Source of the DNA: Streptomyces broussonetiae
GTDB lineage: Bacteria > Actinomycetota > Actinomycetes > Streptomycetales > Streptomycetaceae
Direction: 5' to 3'
Assembly (NCBI RefSeq): GCF_009796285.1
Contig: NZ_CP047020.1
Span: forward strand, 7,192,001-7,256,000
Length of the DNA: 64,000 nt
How positions within the stretch are numbered: the first letter of the stretch is position 1; the number at the start of each line of letters is the position of its first letter. This document shows, piece after piece, positions 33,748 through 42,021 of the stretch. The position numbers were made by a program, and so were the translations under genes. The notes under the pieces are model-generated. The model was not told the origin of the DNA and did not search any database. It was given only the letters and a program-made list of their open reading frames with translations.

Positions 33748-33755
33748 TCAGCTCC
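33707..33755 (-). repeat. 13-bp inverted repeat spanning the NACHT stop codon
   Basis: GGAGCTGAGCCCC (33707-33719) pairs with GGGGCTCAGCTCC (33743-33755), separated by 23 bases. The right arm includes the TGA at 33748-33750. Likely part of the transcript 3' end or an mRNA-stabilising hairpin. Confidence 0.55.
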
Positions 33756-36669
33756 GGAGCCAGGTCAGCAACTCGTCGTGGCGGATCTGGTACACCGTGC
33801 CTGCCGACCGCAGCAGACCGACGCCGAGGCACCAGCGGAGGAATCCGACGAGGTGCCACGGCAGTCTGCCGCGAGTGGCCAGGACGACTCCCGTGTACTG
33901 CCGGGTGACGACCGCCACGAAGCCCGGCCCGGCGGCCAGGCCACAGGCGAGTGAGGTGGCGACGGCCAGCGGCCAGTCCACCTGGAGCCACTCGACGTCC
34001 AGCGTGGCGTACAGCGTCAGGCCGGTCACGATGAGGCCGGCGATCAGCCCGGCCGTCACGTCATTGCGCAGAGGTGAGAGGGGGGTGGGCACGCCCGGCG
34101 GATCGGGGTCGGGGTCGCCACCATTGCCGCGCCGGGCGGCCCGCAGTCCCAGCGGGACGCCCACTCCCAGAGCCAGCGTCCCCGCGCCGCAGCCCGCGAT
34201 CACCCCGACGAAGTCGCCGAGTGTGCCGGCGAAGGTCCCGGCTGCCGCGGCCAGGACGAACGCCGTGGGCAGCGCGCCCACCATCAGGTGCCGACGGTCG
34301 ATGTCCGCCCGTACCGACAGGGCGAGGCCGAAGCCGAAGACCGACGCGGAGGCGATGCCGGCCGCGAGCGCGTACCCTGCCCCGAACAGCGGCGTGAGCG
34401 GCAGCACCAGCGCCCAGCCGAGCAGTGCGCCGAGACCGACCCTGCCCCAGCCGAGCCTGCTGCGCAGGCGCTGGAAGAGGATGCGCCGGGGCTGGATGTA
34501 CGGCGCTCGCGCGTTCCAGGCGGCAAGCAGCGGCGCCGGAGCGAGGAGTAACAGCAACGGTAGTCCGGGGAAGGGGAGTTCGTTGCGTTGCCTCAGGCAG
34601 ACGGTCAGCAGGACGAGGGCGGGCAGCCAGCACGCCAGGGTCAGTCCGGCAGCGGTGTAGCGGGCGGCGCGCGGGCCCGCGAGCGGCCACAGAAGGTGGA
34701 CCGCCAGGTTGCGGCCGGTCCCTGCGCCGCCCGGTGCCGCTGTACCTCCGTGCAGATTGGCGGCGATCAGTCGCAGCCAACGAGTCACGGCCGTGGGGTC
34801 GGCGTAGCGCTGCGGCACGCCCCTGGGGTCCGGTCTGCACAACGTCGGGACGAGCTGGTCGAGGAGTTCGGCGCGCAGCGCTCGCAGCGCCTCTGCGGAC
34901 GTGGGCATGCCGATGTACGAGCGGAGTGCCGCCGCCCCGGCGTCGGACTGGGAAGTGACCGACGCCAGGGTGAGCATCCAGGGGGAGGTGAGGAGGTCGC
35001 CCAGGACCGTTGCCGGGTCGGCCAGTTCCGCCTCCAGCCACGTGATCCGCTCCTTGTTGTAGGCCCGTTGGTCGAGATAGTGCCAGCCGTCCGCCGGGGA
35101 CACATCGCTGATCAGGATCGTCGCGCAGTCCAGCAGCCGGTTGTCGCCGCCGGGCCCCGCATAGTCCTCGGTCCGGCAGGTGATCACCAATGGCCCCTCG
35201 AAACGGTTCAGTTGCGCGAGTGCGGCGACGGCATGACGACGGTCGGAGCCTGGTTCGTCCATCTCGTCCAGGCCGTCCAGCACCGGCATGATCCGGCCCG
35301 ACGCGAGGAGATCGCGGGCCTTGGCCTCGGAACCGCCGAGGTAGCCCGCGGCCAGAACGCCGCCGAGCCAGTCGGTGAAGGGGACGTCGGTGTCCCACCC
35401 GGCGAGACCGACCGGCAGGGGCACGGGCCCGGCGTAGGAGGCACGGGCGAGGACTTGGTGGACGAACTCGTTGGCGAGGAGCGTCTTCCCCGACCCGGGG
35501 CCGCCTGTGATGACCAGCCGCTTGGGCCGCAGGTCGTCCACGAACCGGGCGATCCCGAGGAAGTCGCCGTGCGGTGGGGCAGTTTCCGCTCCCCGGCCCG
35601 GGGCGGGGAGCGTCTCGTAGGTGATGTTGATGGCCATCGTGTCCCCGCCGAGCAGTTGCCGACGCCGCTGCTTCGCCTGCTGCCGTACGCTCTCCAGCAG
35701 GTCCAGCCGGCTGGCCTCCCGTGACGATCCGGAGCGCCCGGGCCGGCGGAACTGCGAGCCGCCCCACGCCCCCAGCATGCCGCCGACCACCGGTGCGGCC
35801 AGGGCGGCCACGATCGAGTGGCGCGCGGAGGGGAAGGTGAAGGCGCTCAGCAACGCCAGCAGGCCGCTCGCGGCGGCGATGCCGAGCGAAAACCGGACCC
35901 GCTGCGCTCGGGACGCCTGTGTCATGGCGATCGAAGAGTACGGGGAGTCCGGATGCTCGTCCGGCCGCTGCACGGGAACGTCCTCGACGATGCAGTGGAC
36001 CCCGTGTTCAGCCAGAGCCTCCGCGAAGCCCGGCTGCGCGGCCAGCGCCGTGACGGGGACGGCGTCGAGGACGTTCGCGGTGTCGGAGATCTTCTTGTCG
36101 GTGGCCAGTACTGCAACAAGGAACGGCCCACAGAACATGGCCGTTCCCGAAGCGCCGTACCAACTCGACCCCGTGGACAGGCGCTTGGGGACGACCCCGG
36201 AGTCGACGTGGACGGTGAGCATGCCGGACTTCATGGCATGCAACGGATCTACATGCCCCCGCACCGCCATCGTGTCGCGCCGTCTCGGACGGTCGCGGTC
36301 CACGGCGGCGTCCGGAAAGCCGAGGCCCAGGCACGGGACGCGGTCCTCGCCGAGGATCCGGCCCAGCCGCGTGGGAGTCAACCGAGGCGCCCGCCCGCTC
36401 GCGTCCGTGATCCGGAACAGCGCGGCGTCCCGCTCGGGGTGAGCCTTGATGTCGACCAGTTGCGTGGGCCATATCAGCTCGGCGTTCATCCATTCGGAGC
36501 CGCCCGCCTGATCGAGGCGGCGGACCTTGACCGCGCCGTCGGCCACATCCGTTCTCCCGACGATGTGGTACGCGGTGAGCAGAAGGTGACTGGAGATCAG
36601 GTAGCCGGTCCCGAAGTTGTCCTCCTTCCGGGCGGAATTCCAGATCTCCACCACCCGTGCACGGTCCAT
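33748..36669 (-). CDS. Trypsin-like protease-NACHT NTPase fusion with multi-TM C-terminus, 973 aa
   Basis: Residues 1-225 are a chymotrypsin-fold protease: GTGYLISSHLLLTAYHIVG with His35, DAALFRI with Asp81, and SWYGASGTAMF with Ser174. Two TM helices may follow (about 259-278 and 285-304). A NACHT-type STAND ATPase has Walker A TGGPGSGKTLLA (388-399) and Walker B VLDGLDEMDEPG (463-474). From about residue 660 on, 7-8 TM helices occupy the C-terminus. All catalytic residues look intact. Proteins with this architecture are predicted NTP-dependent conflict regulators. The ATG at 36667-36669 has GGAG seven bases upstream and begins 4 bp after the Trypco2 stop. Probable action: sense a trigger, oligomerise, and activate proteolysis at the membrane. 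Confidence 0.88.
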   Translation of the reverse strand: MDRARVVEIWNSARKEDNFGTGYLISSHLLLTAYHIVGRTDVADGAVKVRRLDQAGGSEWMNAELIWPTQLVDIKAHPERDAALFRITDASGRAPRLTPTRLGRILGEDRVPCLGLGFPDAAVDRDRPRRRDTMAVRGHVDPLHAMKSGMLTVHVDSGVVPKRLSTGSSWYGASGTAMFCGPFLVAVLATDKKISDTANVLDAVPVTALAAQPGFAEALAEHGVHCIVEDVPVQRPDEHPDSPYSSIAMTQASRAQRVRFSLGIAAASGLLALLSAFTFPSARHSIVAALAAPVVGGMLGAWGGSQFRRPGRSGSSREASRLDLLESVRQQAKQRRRQLLGGDTMAINITYETLPAPGRGAETAPPHGDFLGIARFVDDLRPKRLVITGGPGSGKTLLANEFVHQVLARASYAGPVPLPVGLAGWDTDVPFTDWLGGVLAAGYLGGSEAKARDLLASGRIMPVLDGLDEMDEPGSDRRHAVAALAQLNRFEGPLVITCRTEDYAGPGGDNRLLDCATILISDVSPADGWHYLDQRAYNKERITWLEAELADPATVLGDLLTSPWMLTLASVTSQSDAGAAALRSYIGMPTSAEALRALRAELLDQLVPTLCRPDPRGVPQRYADPTAVTRWLRLIAANLHGGTAAPGGAGTGRNLAVHLLWPLAGPRAARYTAAGLTLACWLPALVLLTVCLRQRNELPFPGLPLLLLLAPAPLLAAWNARAPYIQPRRILFQRLRSRLGWGRVGLGALLGWALVLPLTPLFGAGYALAAGIASASVFGFGLALSVRADIDRRHLMVGALPTAFVLAAAAGTFAGTLGDFVGVIAGCGAGTLALGVGVPLGLRAARRGNGGDPDPDPPGVPTPLSPLRNDVTAGLIAGLIVTGLTLYATLDVEWLQVDWPLAVATSLACGLAAGPGFVAVVTRQYTGVVLATRGRLPWHLVGFLRWCLGVGLLRSAGTVYQIRHDELLTWLRS

Positions 36670-36673
36670 CGGT

Positions 36674-36985
36674 CTACTCCGGCAGTTCGCCCACGGTGCC
36701 GGAGATCTTGGCGTCCTCGTCGTCGGCGTCAACAGGCTGGAGCGTGAGCTTGACCCGGTGCGTACGGTCCGTACTCAGCGTGCCCCTGGCTTCACCGGTC
36801 CAGGGGAGGACGAAGACCTTGATCTGGGCCCCGGCCTCCTTCCGCACGGCCACCGTGAACTCCAACTCGACTGGACCGACCCTGAATTTCAGGGGTTCGC
36901 CCTGGCCTTCCCGCATGGCGCTCTGGAGTCCGGCGCGGATCGCACCGACCGTCTCGCCCAGCTCCGCCCACGGTTCCTGTGCCAC
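36674..36985 (-). CDS. Trypco2 (trypsin co-occurring domain 2) family protein, 103 aa
   Basis: Small acidic protein with the Trypco2 pattern: an N-terminal helix (ELGETVGAIRAGLQSAMREG), then a beta-rich core (LKFRVGPVELEFTVAVRKEA, then IKVFVLPWTG) ending in the diagnostic THRVKLTLQPV. Trypco domains were defined by their genomic link to trypsin-like protease conflict proteins; their proposed role is as an adaptor or trigger for the protease partner. GTG at 36983-36985 has GGGGG six bases upstream, and translation from it starts at the domain. It is first in a two-gene operon, 4 bp from the trypsin-NACHT gene. Confidence 0.85.
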   Translation of the reverse strand: MAQEPWAELGETVGAIRAGLQSAMREGQGEPLKFRVGPVELEFTVAVRKEAGAQIKVFVLPWTGEARGTLSTDRTHRVKLTLQPVDADDEDAKISGTVGELPE

Positions 36986-37551
36986 TCCAAACCCCCTGCT
37001 CGACGGCGCCCACACCACTCGGTCTCGAACATAGTCGACCGCAAGTGCCGTGCAGAAGACATGAGTTGGGCACTTCTGTGTATCCACCGGGTTCGGGATG
37101 CGGAATCCCCGGCCTGCGAGGCGGGCGAAGGCGCCGACGGTCTGTGATCAACGAGATCCTCGTACGCACAGTGATCAACTCGATGATGCAAATGTAATGA
37201 TTCAGGCATGCAGTGGATCGGATCGGTCGAATGTGGCTGCGAGCAGGGCGACGGGCTCCCCCCCGTGCGGTGGCGATGGGTTCGAGATGGGCCGTCTTCG
37301 ACCGGACAAGGGGACGAAGAGTGGGCCTCGGCGGCCGGCGCACGGCTGTGCCGGATGTCGCGGGAGGCCCGTACGATCGCCCGCGTCTCCCGCTCACCTC
37401 CTGGGCCAACAGCTTCAGGTGCGGCCCGGAGGGCGACTGTGTTCCGCTTCCTGTCCGACGTCGGTAGGGCTCAATGCGTGAGTGCGAGGTCCGGCCTGTC
37501 GGTGGCTGGACCTCGTCGCTGTCGTGAACCGCGGCTGCCTGACATGTAGAT
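36986..37551. other. Intergenic region between Trypco2 operon and SWIM gene
   Basis: 566 bp without a supported gene; frames here lack ribosome sites and domains. Contains the repeated element at 37143-37184 and an AT-rich patch at 37165-37210 that could be the promoter zone. Confidence 0.45.
37143..37184 (-). promoter_or_regulatory. Repeated GTTGATCACWG element upstream of the Trypco2-NACHT operon
   Basis: On the minus strand two copies, GTTGATCACTG and GTTGATCACAG, lie 27 bp apart (centre to centre), each containing the palindrome TGATCA, about 160-200 bp before the Trypco2 start. The segment is AT-richer than its flanks. A regulator site is a reasonable guess. Confidence 0.35.
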
Positions 37552-37986
37552 GTGGGCGTGCACGCCCGCCAACACAGCGATACGGGTACTGCAGAGCCCG
37601 TCGCTCCGCTCCTCCGGTTGAATGCCCATGTGGCACAGGACCTGGACTTCGACGAAGACGACCTGCGGACGCCGGCCGGGTCACGCTCCTTCGAGCGGGG
37701 CCGAAATTACCTGGCCGCGGTGACCGCGGTGGAGGTCGGCGACGGTTGGATCACGGCCACCGTCCACGGGACGGACGCCTACCAGGCCGAGCTGACCCTG
37801 GGCGGGCCCGACGGCTTCGCAGGGGAGCGCGACTGCCGGTACGCCATGGAGGGTAACTTCTGCAAGCACCTGGTCGCCCTGGGCCTGATCATGCTCGGCG
37901 AGCCGGAGGCGGTGCCGAAGCAGCGCGGCCGGGCCAGGTCTCGTGCCCAGGAGCTGGGTGCGTCCGGCTGGGTGCTGAAGACATGA
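37552..37986 (+). CDS. SWIM zinc-finger-like protein, 144 aa (one zinc ligand missing)
   Basis: A compact SWIM-domain protein. The lead-in SRSFERGRNYLAAVTAVEVG, then ITATVHGTDAYQAELTL, is typical before the finger. The finger reads RDCRYAMEGNFCKHLVALGL: C95, C104 and H106 are present, but the first Cys of the CxC pair is Arg93. SWIM domains bind DNA or proteins. The start is uncertain: GTG 37552 has no ribosome site, and TTG 37618 or GTG 37630 are alternatives that keep the domain. The stop overlaps the start of the next small gene (ATGA), indicating coupling. Confidence 0.75.
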   Translation: MGVHARQHSDTGTAEPVAPLLRLNAHVAQDLDFDEDDLRTPAGSRSFERGRNYLAAVTAVEVGDGWITATVHGTDAYQAELTLGGPDGFAGERDCRYAMEGNFCKHLVALGLIMLGEPEAVPKQRGRARSRAQELGASGWVLKT

Positions 37987-38159
37987 AGCAGAAGGGCAAT
38001 GCCGTCTACGAGCAGCTGACCAGCCTGCTGCTGAGCATGCGCGACTGCCACCACTGCCTGGGCACCGACGGCGAGTTCACCGCGTGCCTCGCCGCTCTGC
38101 GTGCCGGCCAGAAATGCAAGCGGAACCTGATACGGCTCCTTGACCAGCACGGCCTGTGA
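37983..38159 (+). CDS. Small conserved-looking protein with CxxC-type cysteines, 58 aa
   Basis: ATG at 37983 overlaps the TGA of the SWIM gene. The 58 residues start MKQKGNAVYEQLTSLLLSMR and continue with DCHHCLGTDGEFTACLAAL, then a basic/hydrophobic helix ending LDQHGL. The four Cys (22, 25, 35, 45) and two His could make a small zinc site or disulfides. Function unknown; coupling makes it a likely partner of the SWIM protein. A duplicated sequence element begins at its stop codon. Confidence 0.6.
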   Translation: MKQKGNAVYEQLTSLLLSMRDCHHCLGTDGEFTACLAALRAGQKCKRNLIRLLDQHGL

Positions 38160-38245
38160 CGGGCGCTGCCCGTATCCGGAAGTTCATCCGCTCCACCTGC
38201 GGTCTCCGGCTGAACTTTCTGCCTGCTGCGCGCTGTGAGCGCGGC
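38159..38245 (+). repeat. Direct repeat, copy 1, flanking the PP2C gene
   Basis: About 87 bp sharing ACGGGCG(C/T)TGCCCG, CGGAAGTTCAT, TCCACCT, GGTCTCCGGCTGA and GTGAGCGCGGC with copy 2 at 40787-40875 in the same order and orientation. Roughly four-fifths of positions agree over the best 55 bp. The first 14 bases form a small hairpin (CGGGC/GCCCG) kept in both copies. Confidence 0.7.
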
Positions 38246-38270
38246 AATGGCTGCTGCGCCATCGTGACCA

Positions 38271-40442
38271 TCAGGTGGCGGTGACAACCAGCGCGGCCCG
38301 GTCGTCGAGGGTGGCATCGCCCGCGAACGTGGTGACTGCAGCGGTGATGGACTCGATGAGGGTGGGGGCGGTGGGTGTCGTGGTCCCGTCGGCGACGAGC
38401 GCGTCGGCCAGGCGGTCCTCGCCGAAGAGTTCGCCGTCGGCGGAGCGGGCCTCGGTGATGCCGTCGGTGACCAGGACCAGGCTGTCGCCGGGGCGCAGGT
38501 CGATGTCGAACGGGCAGAAGGCGGGGTCGGGACGGATGCCCAACAGCAGGCCTGGGTGCGTGAGTTCTTCGACCGTACCGTCGGCCCGGCGCACGAGGGG
38601 CGGTACGTGGCCCGCTCGAATCAGGCTGAGCGCGAGGCGAGACGGGGAGTGCCGCAGCTCGCCGTAGACAAGTGAAACGAACTGGTCCTCATCGGCGATG
38701 CCTGCTGTCAACGCGTCGTTGATGGCGGCGACCACCGCGGGCGGGTCGTTCCGGAGGCGGGCGGCGGCGCGTGCGGTGTGGCGGACCATTCCGGTGGTGG
38801 TGGCCGCCAGTGCGCCGCGCCCCGACACATCGCCGATCATGAACGCCCAGCGGTCGCCGGACAGCGGGAAGACGTCGTAGAAGTCGCCGCCGACGTCGAG
38901 TCCTTCCCCGGCCGGATGGTACGAGGCGGCCAAGGTTACGCCGGGAATCCTGGGCAACTCGGGAGGCAGCAGGCCTGCCTGCAGGTCGTGGGCCAGCCGG
39001 ACGCGGTCGGTGAACTGGTGGGCGTTGTCGGCACTCGAAGCGGCCCGGCGGGCGAGTTCCTGGGCCAGGGCGATCGTGTGGCCGTCCAGAGTCAGGGCGG
39101 TGGCCAGGAGAGTCAGCGTGCCGAAGGTACGGCCCCGGGTGGCCAGCGGTACGCACACGTAACCCGTGACGCCGAACTGCGCGCAGGAGCTGCCCGTGGG
39201 GGACGTCTCGATGGCGCCGGAGGCCAGCACGCGGGCGACGGCGGCGTCCACGTCGTCGCACAGCGCGGGGGAGGAGAGGAGCTGTTCCCCCTCCCGGGTC
39301 GAGGCGGCGACGGCGATGCGGCGGGTCCGTCCGCGCTCGACCACGTGGACGGCACACAGCGGCGCCAGGGCCGGAACAGTCAGCCTGGCCATGCACTGGA
39401 GGCTCTCCGAATAGTGTGTCTCGCCCGTGATGGCGGTGCTCGCGTCCAGCAGGAAGGCCAGATCCTCACGGACTGCCTTCTCACGCTCCTGGGCGGCGTG
39501 CCGCGCCTCCACCGCACAGTGGCGCTCGATGGCCAGCGCGGCTATGCGTGCGAACGCGACGCTGAGCTTCACATCCCTGTCCGCAGGAGTCTTGGGAGTG
39601 CTGTGGTACATCGCGAAGGTGCCCAGCAGCCGGCCGTCCGCGTCCTGGATCGGCGTGGACCAGCACGCCGCGACCCCGGCCCGCAGCGCCAGGTCGCGGT
39701 AGTCCTTCCACAGGGGGTCGGTGGCGATGTCCGTGACGATCACGGGTTCGTGCCGGAAGGCGGCCGTGCCGCACGAGCCGGCACCATCGGCGATGGGTGT
39801 CCCGTCGATCGCCTCGTTGTAGAAGTCGGGCAGGTGTGGGGCGGTGCCGTGCCGCAGGTGCTGTCCGTCGGGATCGACGAGCAGTACCGAGACGGTCATG
39901 TCCGGGGAGAACTCTTCGATTGCCGTGACCATGCCGTCGAGGATCTCGGTGAGAGGGGCGTCGCGTGCGATCTGCTCCAGCAGCACGCGCTGCTCCGAGG
40001 CCAGGAGATGCGCGTCGTGGTACGCGGTGGTCTCGACCGCGATCACCACGACCCCGTCGATCCGGCCGGCCCCGTCCCAACGGGGCTCGTAGGTGAAGTC
40101 GAAGAACCCCTCCCGCTGCCGGCCCGGCTCTCCCAGCATCAGCCGCCCGTCCCGGGCCCGGTATGCGACACCGGTGCGGTAGACCTCGTCGAGCCGGTCG
40201 AGGACGCCCTGCGGAACCAATTCCGGAATCACCTCTCCGACCGGCTCGCCGACGCGCCCGCGGTCGCACCCCATGGCCTCGAAGAATGCCGAGTTCGCCA
40301 CTTCCAGCAGGTGTCTCGGGCCTCTGAGCGCAGCGAAGATCACCGGGGCCTGCCCAAAGAGGTCCGCGTACTCCTCGCTCCGCCGGTCGATGGGGACAGA
40401 GCGGGCCATGGCCGAACTGTGGGGATCGAAATATATGGACAT
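38271..40442 (-). CDS. PAS-GAF-GAF-PP2C (SpoIIE-type) serine/threonine phosphatase, 723 aa
   Basis: Cytosolic multi-sensor phosphatase of the RsbU/SpoIIE group that usually dephosphorylates anti-sigma antagonists. A PAS domain occupies about residues 23-130 (DLFGQAPVIFAALRGPRH). Two GAF-like domains follow at about 165-315 and 340-490. The PPM phosphatase spans 510-720, with DVGGDFYDVF, MIGDVSGRGALAA, VTDGITEARS and DDRAALVV supplying metal-binding Asp residues. The linker includes LQAGLLPPELPRIPG, typical of the family. The ATG at 40440-40442 has AGGAGAGGG nine bases upstream. The gene is bracketed by imperfect direct repeats and is on the opposite strand to its neighbours, suggesting insertion. 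A HATPase-type kinase at 51191 might be in the same pathway. Confidence 0.93.
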   Translation of the reverse strand: MSIYFDPHSSAMARSVPIDRRSEEYADLFGQAPVIFAALRGPRHLLEVANSAFFEAMGCDRGRVGEPVGEVIPELVPQGVLDRLDEVYRTGVAYRARDGRLMLGEPGRQREGFFDFTYEPRWDGAGRIDGVVVIAVETTAYHDAHLLASEQRVLLEQIARDAPLTEILDGMVTAIEEFSPDMTVSVLLVDPDGQHLRHGTAPHLPDFYNEAIDGTPIADGAGSCGTAAFRHEPVIVTDIATDPLWKDYRDLALRAGVAACWSTPIQDADGRLLGTFAMYHSTPKTPADRDVKLSVAFARIAALAIERHCAVEARHAAQEREKAVREDLAFLLDASTAITGETHYSESLQCMARLTVPALAPLCAVHVVERGRTRRIAVAASTREGEQLLSSPALCDDVDAAVARVLASGAIETSPTGSSCAQFGVTGYVCVPLATRGRTFGTLTLLATALTLDGHTIALAQELARRAASSADNAHQFTDRVRLAHDLQAGLLPPELPRIPGVTLAASYHPAGEGLDVGGDFYDVFPLSGDRWAFMIGDVSGRGALAATTTGMVRHTARAAARLRNDPPAVVAAINDALTAGIADEDQFVSLVYGELRHSPSRLALSLIRAGHVPPLVRRADGTVEELTHPGLLLGIRPDPAFCPFDIDLRPGDSLVLVTDGITEARSADGELFGEDRLADALVADGTTTPTAPTLIESITAAVTTFAGDATLDDRAALVVTAT

Positions 40443-40771
40443 GACAGGACGCCCTCTCCTGTCTCCTCCGTCCGCGGACGTCGTCGTCTCGCCTCTCCAC
40501 TCTGACACATGTCTCCGCTGTTTCCGGGCCGCAGCCGGGCCGGTCATGGCGGCGCTTCACGACGGGGGGGCTGATAGCGCGACTCCAGGAGGCCGGCGGC
40601 GCATGGGGTGCCGAGCCCGTCGTCCACCGGAGGCGGCCTGGCCGTCCCATCGAGGAACGACGGGGGAAATTCCGTGGTGCCGCAGAGCGAGCCCCCCTAG
40701 AGTGGAGCCTGCTCCTCGCGGTGGCCGTTGGCTGCCGCGGTCAGTCGTGCGGAGAACGGGAGGTGTGACCG

Positions 40772-40843
40772 ATGGCTGTCGTTGAGACGGGCGTTGCCCG
40801 CATTCGGAAGTTCATTCAGTCCACCTCCGTGGTCTCCGGCTGA
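40772..40843 (+). CDS. Possible 23-residue leader peptide upstream of rsgA
   Basis: ATG with an ideal GGAGG site eight bases upstream opens a 23-codon frame, MAVVETGVARIRKF and nine further residues to a TGA. It ends 47 bp before rsgA and overlaps repeat copy 2, whose first copy at 38159 cannot encode the same peptide without a frameshift. It could be a translated leader or the residue of a larger gene. No family recognised. Confidence 0.35.
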   Translation: MAVVETGVARIRKFIQSTSVVSG

Positions 40844-40875
40844 CCTCACTCTTCTCCCGCGCCCGTGAGCGCGGC
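40787..40875 (+). repeat. Direct repeat, copy 2, flanking the PP2C gene
   Basis: Counterpart of 38159-38245. It sits just upstream of rsgA. The two copies are 2.6 kb apart and enclose exactly one gene, the PP2C phosphatase. Confidence 0.7.
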
Positions 40876-40890
40876 GCCGAGGCCACCCTT

Positions 40891-42021
40891 GTGAAGGGTC
40901 CTCCCTTGTCTTTCTCTTCTCTCGTGGGTTCGTCCTCGCCTTCCTTGCATCCTCTCGCCCCGTACGGCTGGGACGAGGGCTGGGAAGCCGAGTTCGCTCC
41001 CTATGCCGGGCAGGGCTTTCTGCCTGGCCGTGTCGTGCGGGTCGACCGGGGCCAGTGCGACGTCGTCACCCCGGTCGGCATCGTTCGCGCCGACACCGAG
41101 TTCGTCGTTCCCCGTGACCCGATGAAGGTCGTGTGCACGGGGGACTGGGTCGCCGTCGACCCCGAAGGCAGCGACCCGCGGTACGTGCGGACACTGCTGC
41201 CACGCCGTACCGCCTTCGTGCGCTCGACCTCGTCCAAGCGTTCCGACGGACAGATCCTCGCCGCCAACGTGGACCATGCCGTCGTCGCCGTGTCCCTCGC
41301 CGTCGAACTCGACCTCGGGCGCGTCGAACGCTTCCTCGCCCTCGCCTGGGAGTCCGGTGCCCAGCCCGTCGTCGTCCTCACCAAGGCCGACCTCGTCCCG
41401 GACCCGGTCACCCTCGCCCACCTCGTCCACGACGTCGAGACGAGCGCGCCCGGGGTGCCCGTGCTCGGCGTCAGCGCCCTGCACGGCGACGGCCTCGACG
41501 TCCTGCGCGCGCTCGTCGGCTCCGGTACGTCCGTGCTGCTCGGCCAGTCCGGTGCGGGCAAGTCCACGCTGGCCAACGCCCTCGTCGGCGCCGACGTCAT
41601 GGACGTACGGGCCGCGCGGGACATCGACGGCAAGGGGCGGCACACCACGACCACCCGCAATCTGCTCGCCCTGCCCGGCGGAGGCGTCCTGATCGACACA
41701 CCCGGACTGCGCGGTGTCGGGCTGTACGACGCCGAGGGCGGGGTCGGCCAGGTGTTCTCCGAGATCGAGCAACTGGCCGAGCAGTGCCGCTTCCACGACT
41801 GCGCCCACCACACCGAGCCGGACTGCGCGGTGCGCTCCGCCGTGGCGAGCGGGGAACTGTCCGAGCGACGGCTGGAGAGCTACCGCAAGCTCGTCCGGGA
41901 GAACCAGTGGATCGTCGCGAAGACCGACGCGCGGGTCCGTGCGGAGCTTCGACGGGACTGGAAGCGCAAGGGCGCCGCCGGGAAGGCCGCGATGGAGATC
42001 AAGCGGGGCCGGCTTCAGTAG
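40891..42021 (+). CDS. rsgA: Ribosome small-subunit-dependent GTPase A
   Basis: Circularly permuted GTPase that checks late 30S ribosome assembly. An OB-fold precedes the G domain (GQGFLPGRVVRVDRGQCDVV). G-motifs occur in permuted order: VVVLTKADLV (G4), SALHGDGL (G5), GQSGAGKSTLAN (G1), then DTPGLRGVG (G3). The C-terminal zinc site is CRFHDCAHHTEPDCAV, and the protein ends in a basic helix. The GTG at 40891 (GAGG at eight bases) and the TTG at 40906 (GAAGGG at seven bases) are both plausible starts; the first 25 residues are not conserved. Confidence 0.95.
   Translation: MKGPPLSFSSLVGSSSPSLHPLAPYGWDEGWEAEFAPYAGQGFLPGRVVRVDRGQCDVVTPVGIVRADTEFVVPRDPMKVVCTGDWVAVDPEGSDPRYVRTLLPRRTAFVRSTSSKRSDGQILAANVDHAVVAVSLAVELDLGRVERFLALAWESGAQPVVVLTKADLVPDPVTLAHLVHDVETSAPGVPVLGVSALHGDGLDVLRALVGSGTSVLLGQSGAGKSTLANALVGADVMDVRAARDIDGKGRHTTTTRNLLALPGGGVLIDTPGLRGVGLYDAEGGVGQVFSEIEQLAEQCRFHDCAHHTEPDCAVRSAVASGELSERRLESYRKLVRENQWIVAKTDARVRAELRRDWKRKGAAGKAAMEIKRGRLQ

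Larger units (their letters stand above)
40443..40890. other. Divergent intergenic region between PP2C gene and rsgA
   Basis: 448 bp holding the two divergent promoters, a 23-codon candidate leader peptide at 40772 and copy 2 of the direct repeat. No longer gene is supported. Confidence 0.45.

Noticed and set aside
37276..37300. tRNA-like GGTTCGA motif
   Set aside because: The flanks do not form acceptor or anticodon stems; no complete cloverleaf was found here or at similar motifs elsewhere.
38271..40442. Mobile element carrying the phosphatase
   Set aside because: Flanking repeats exist, but no transposase, integrase or terminal inverted repeats were found; reported as a repeat observation only.
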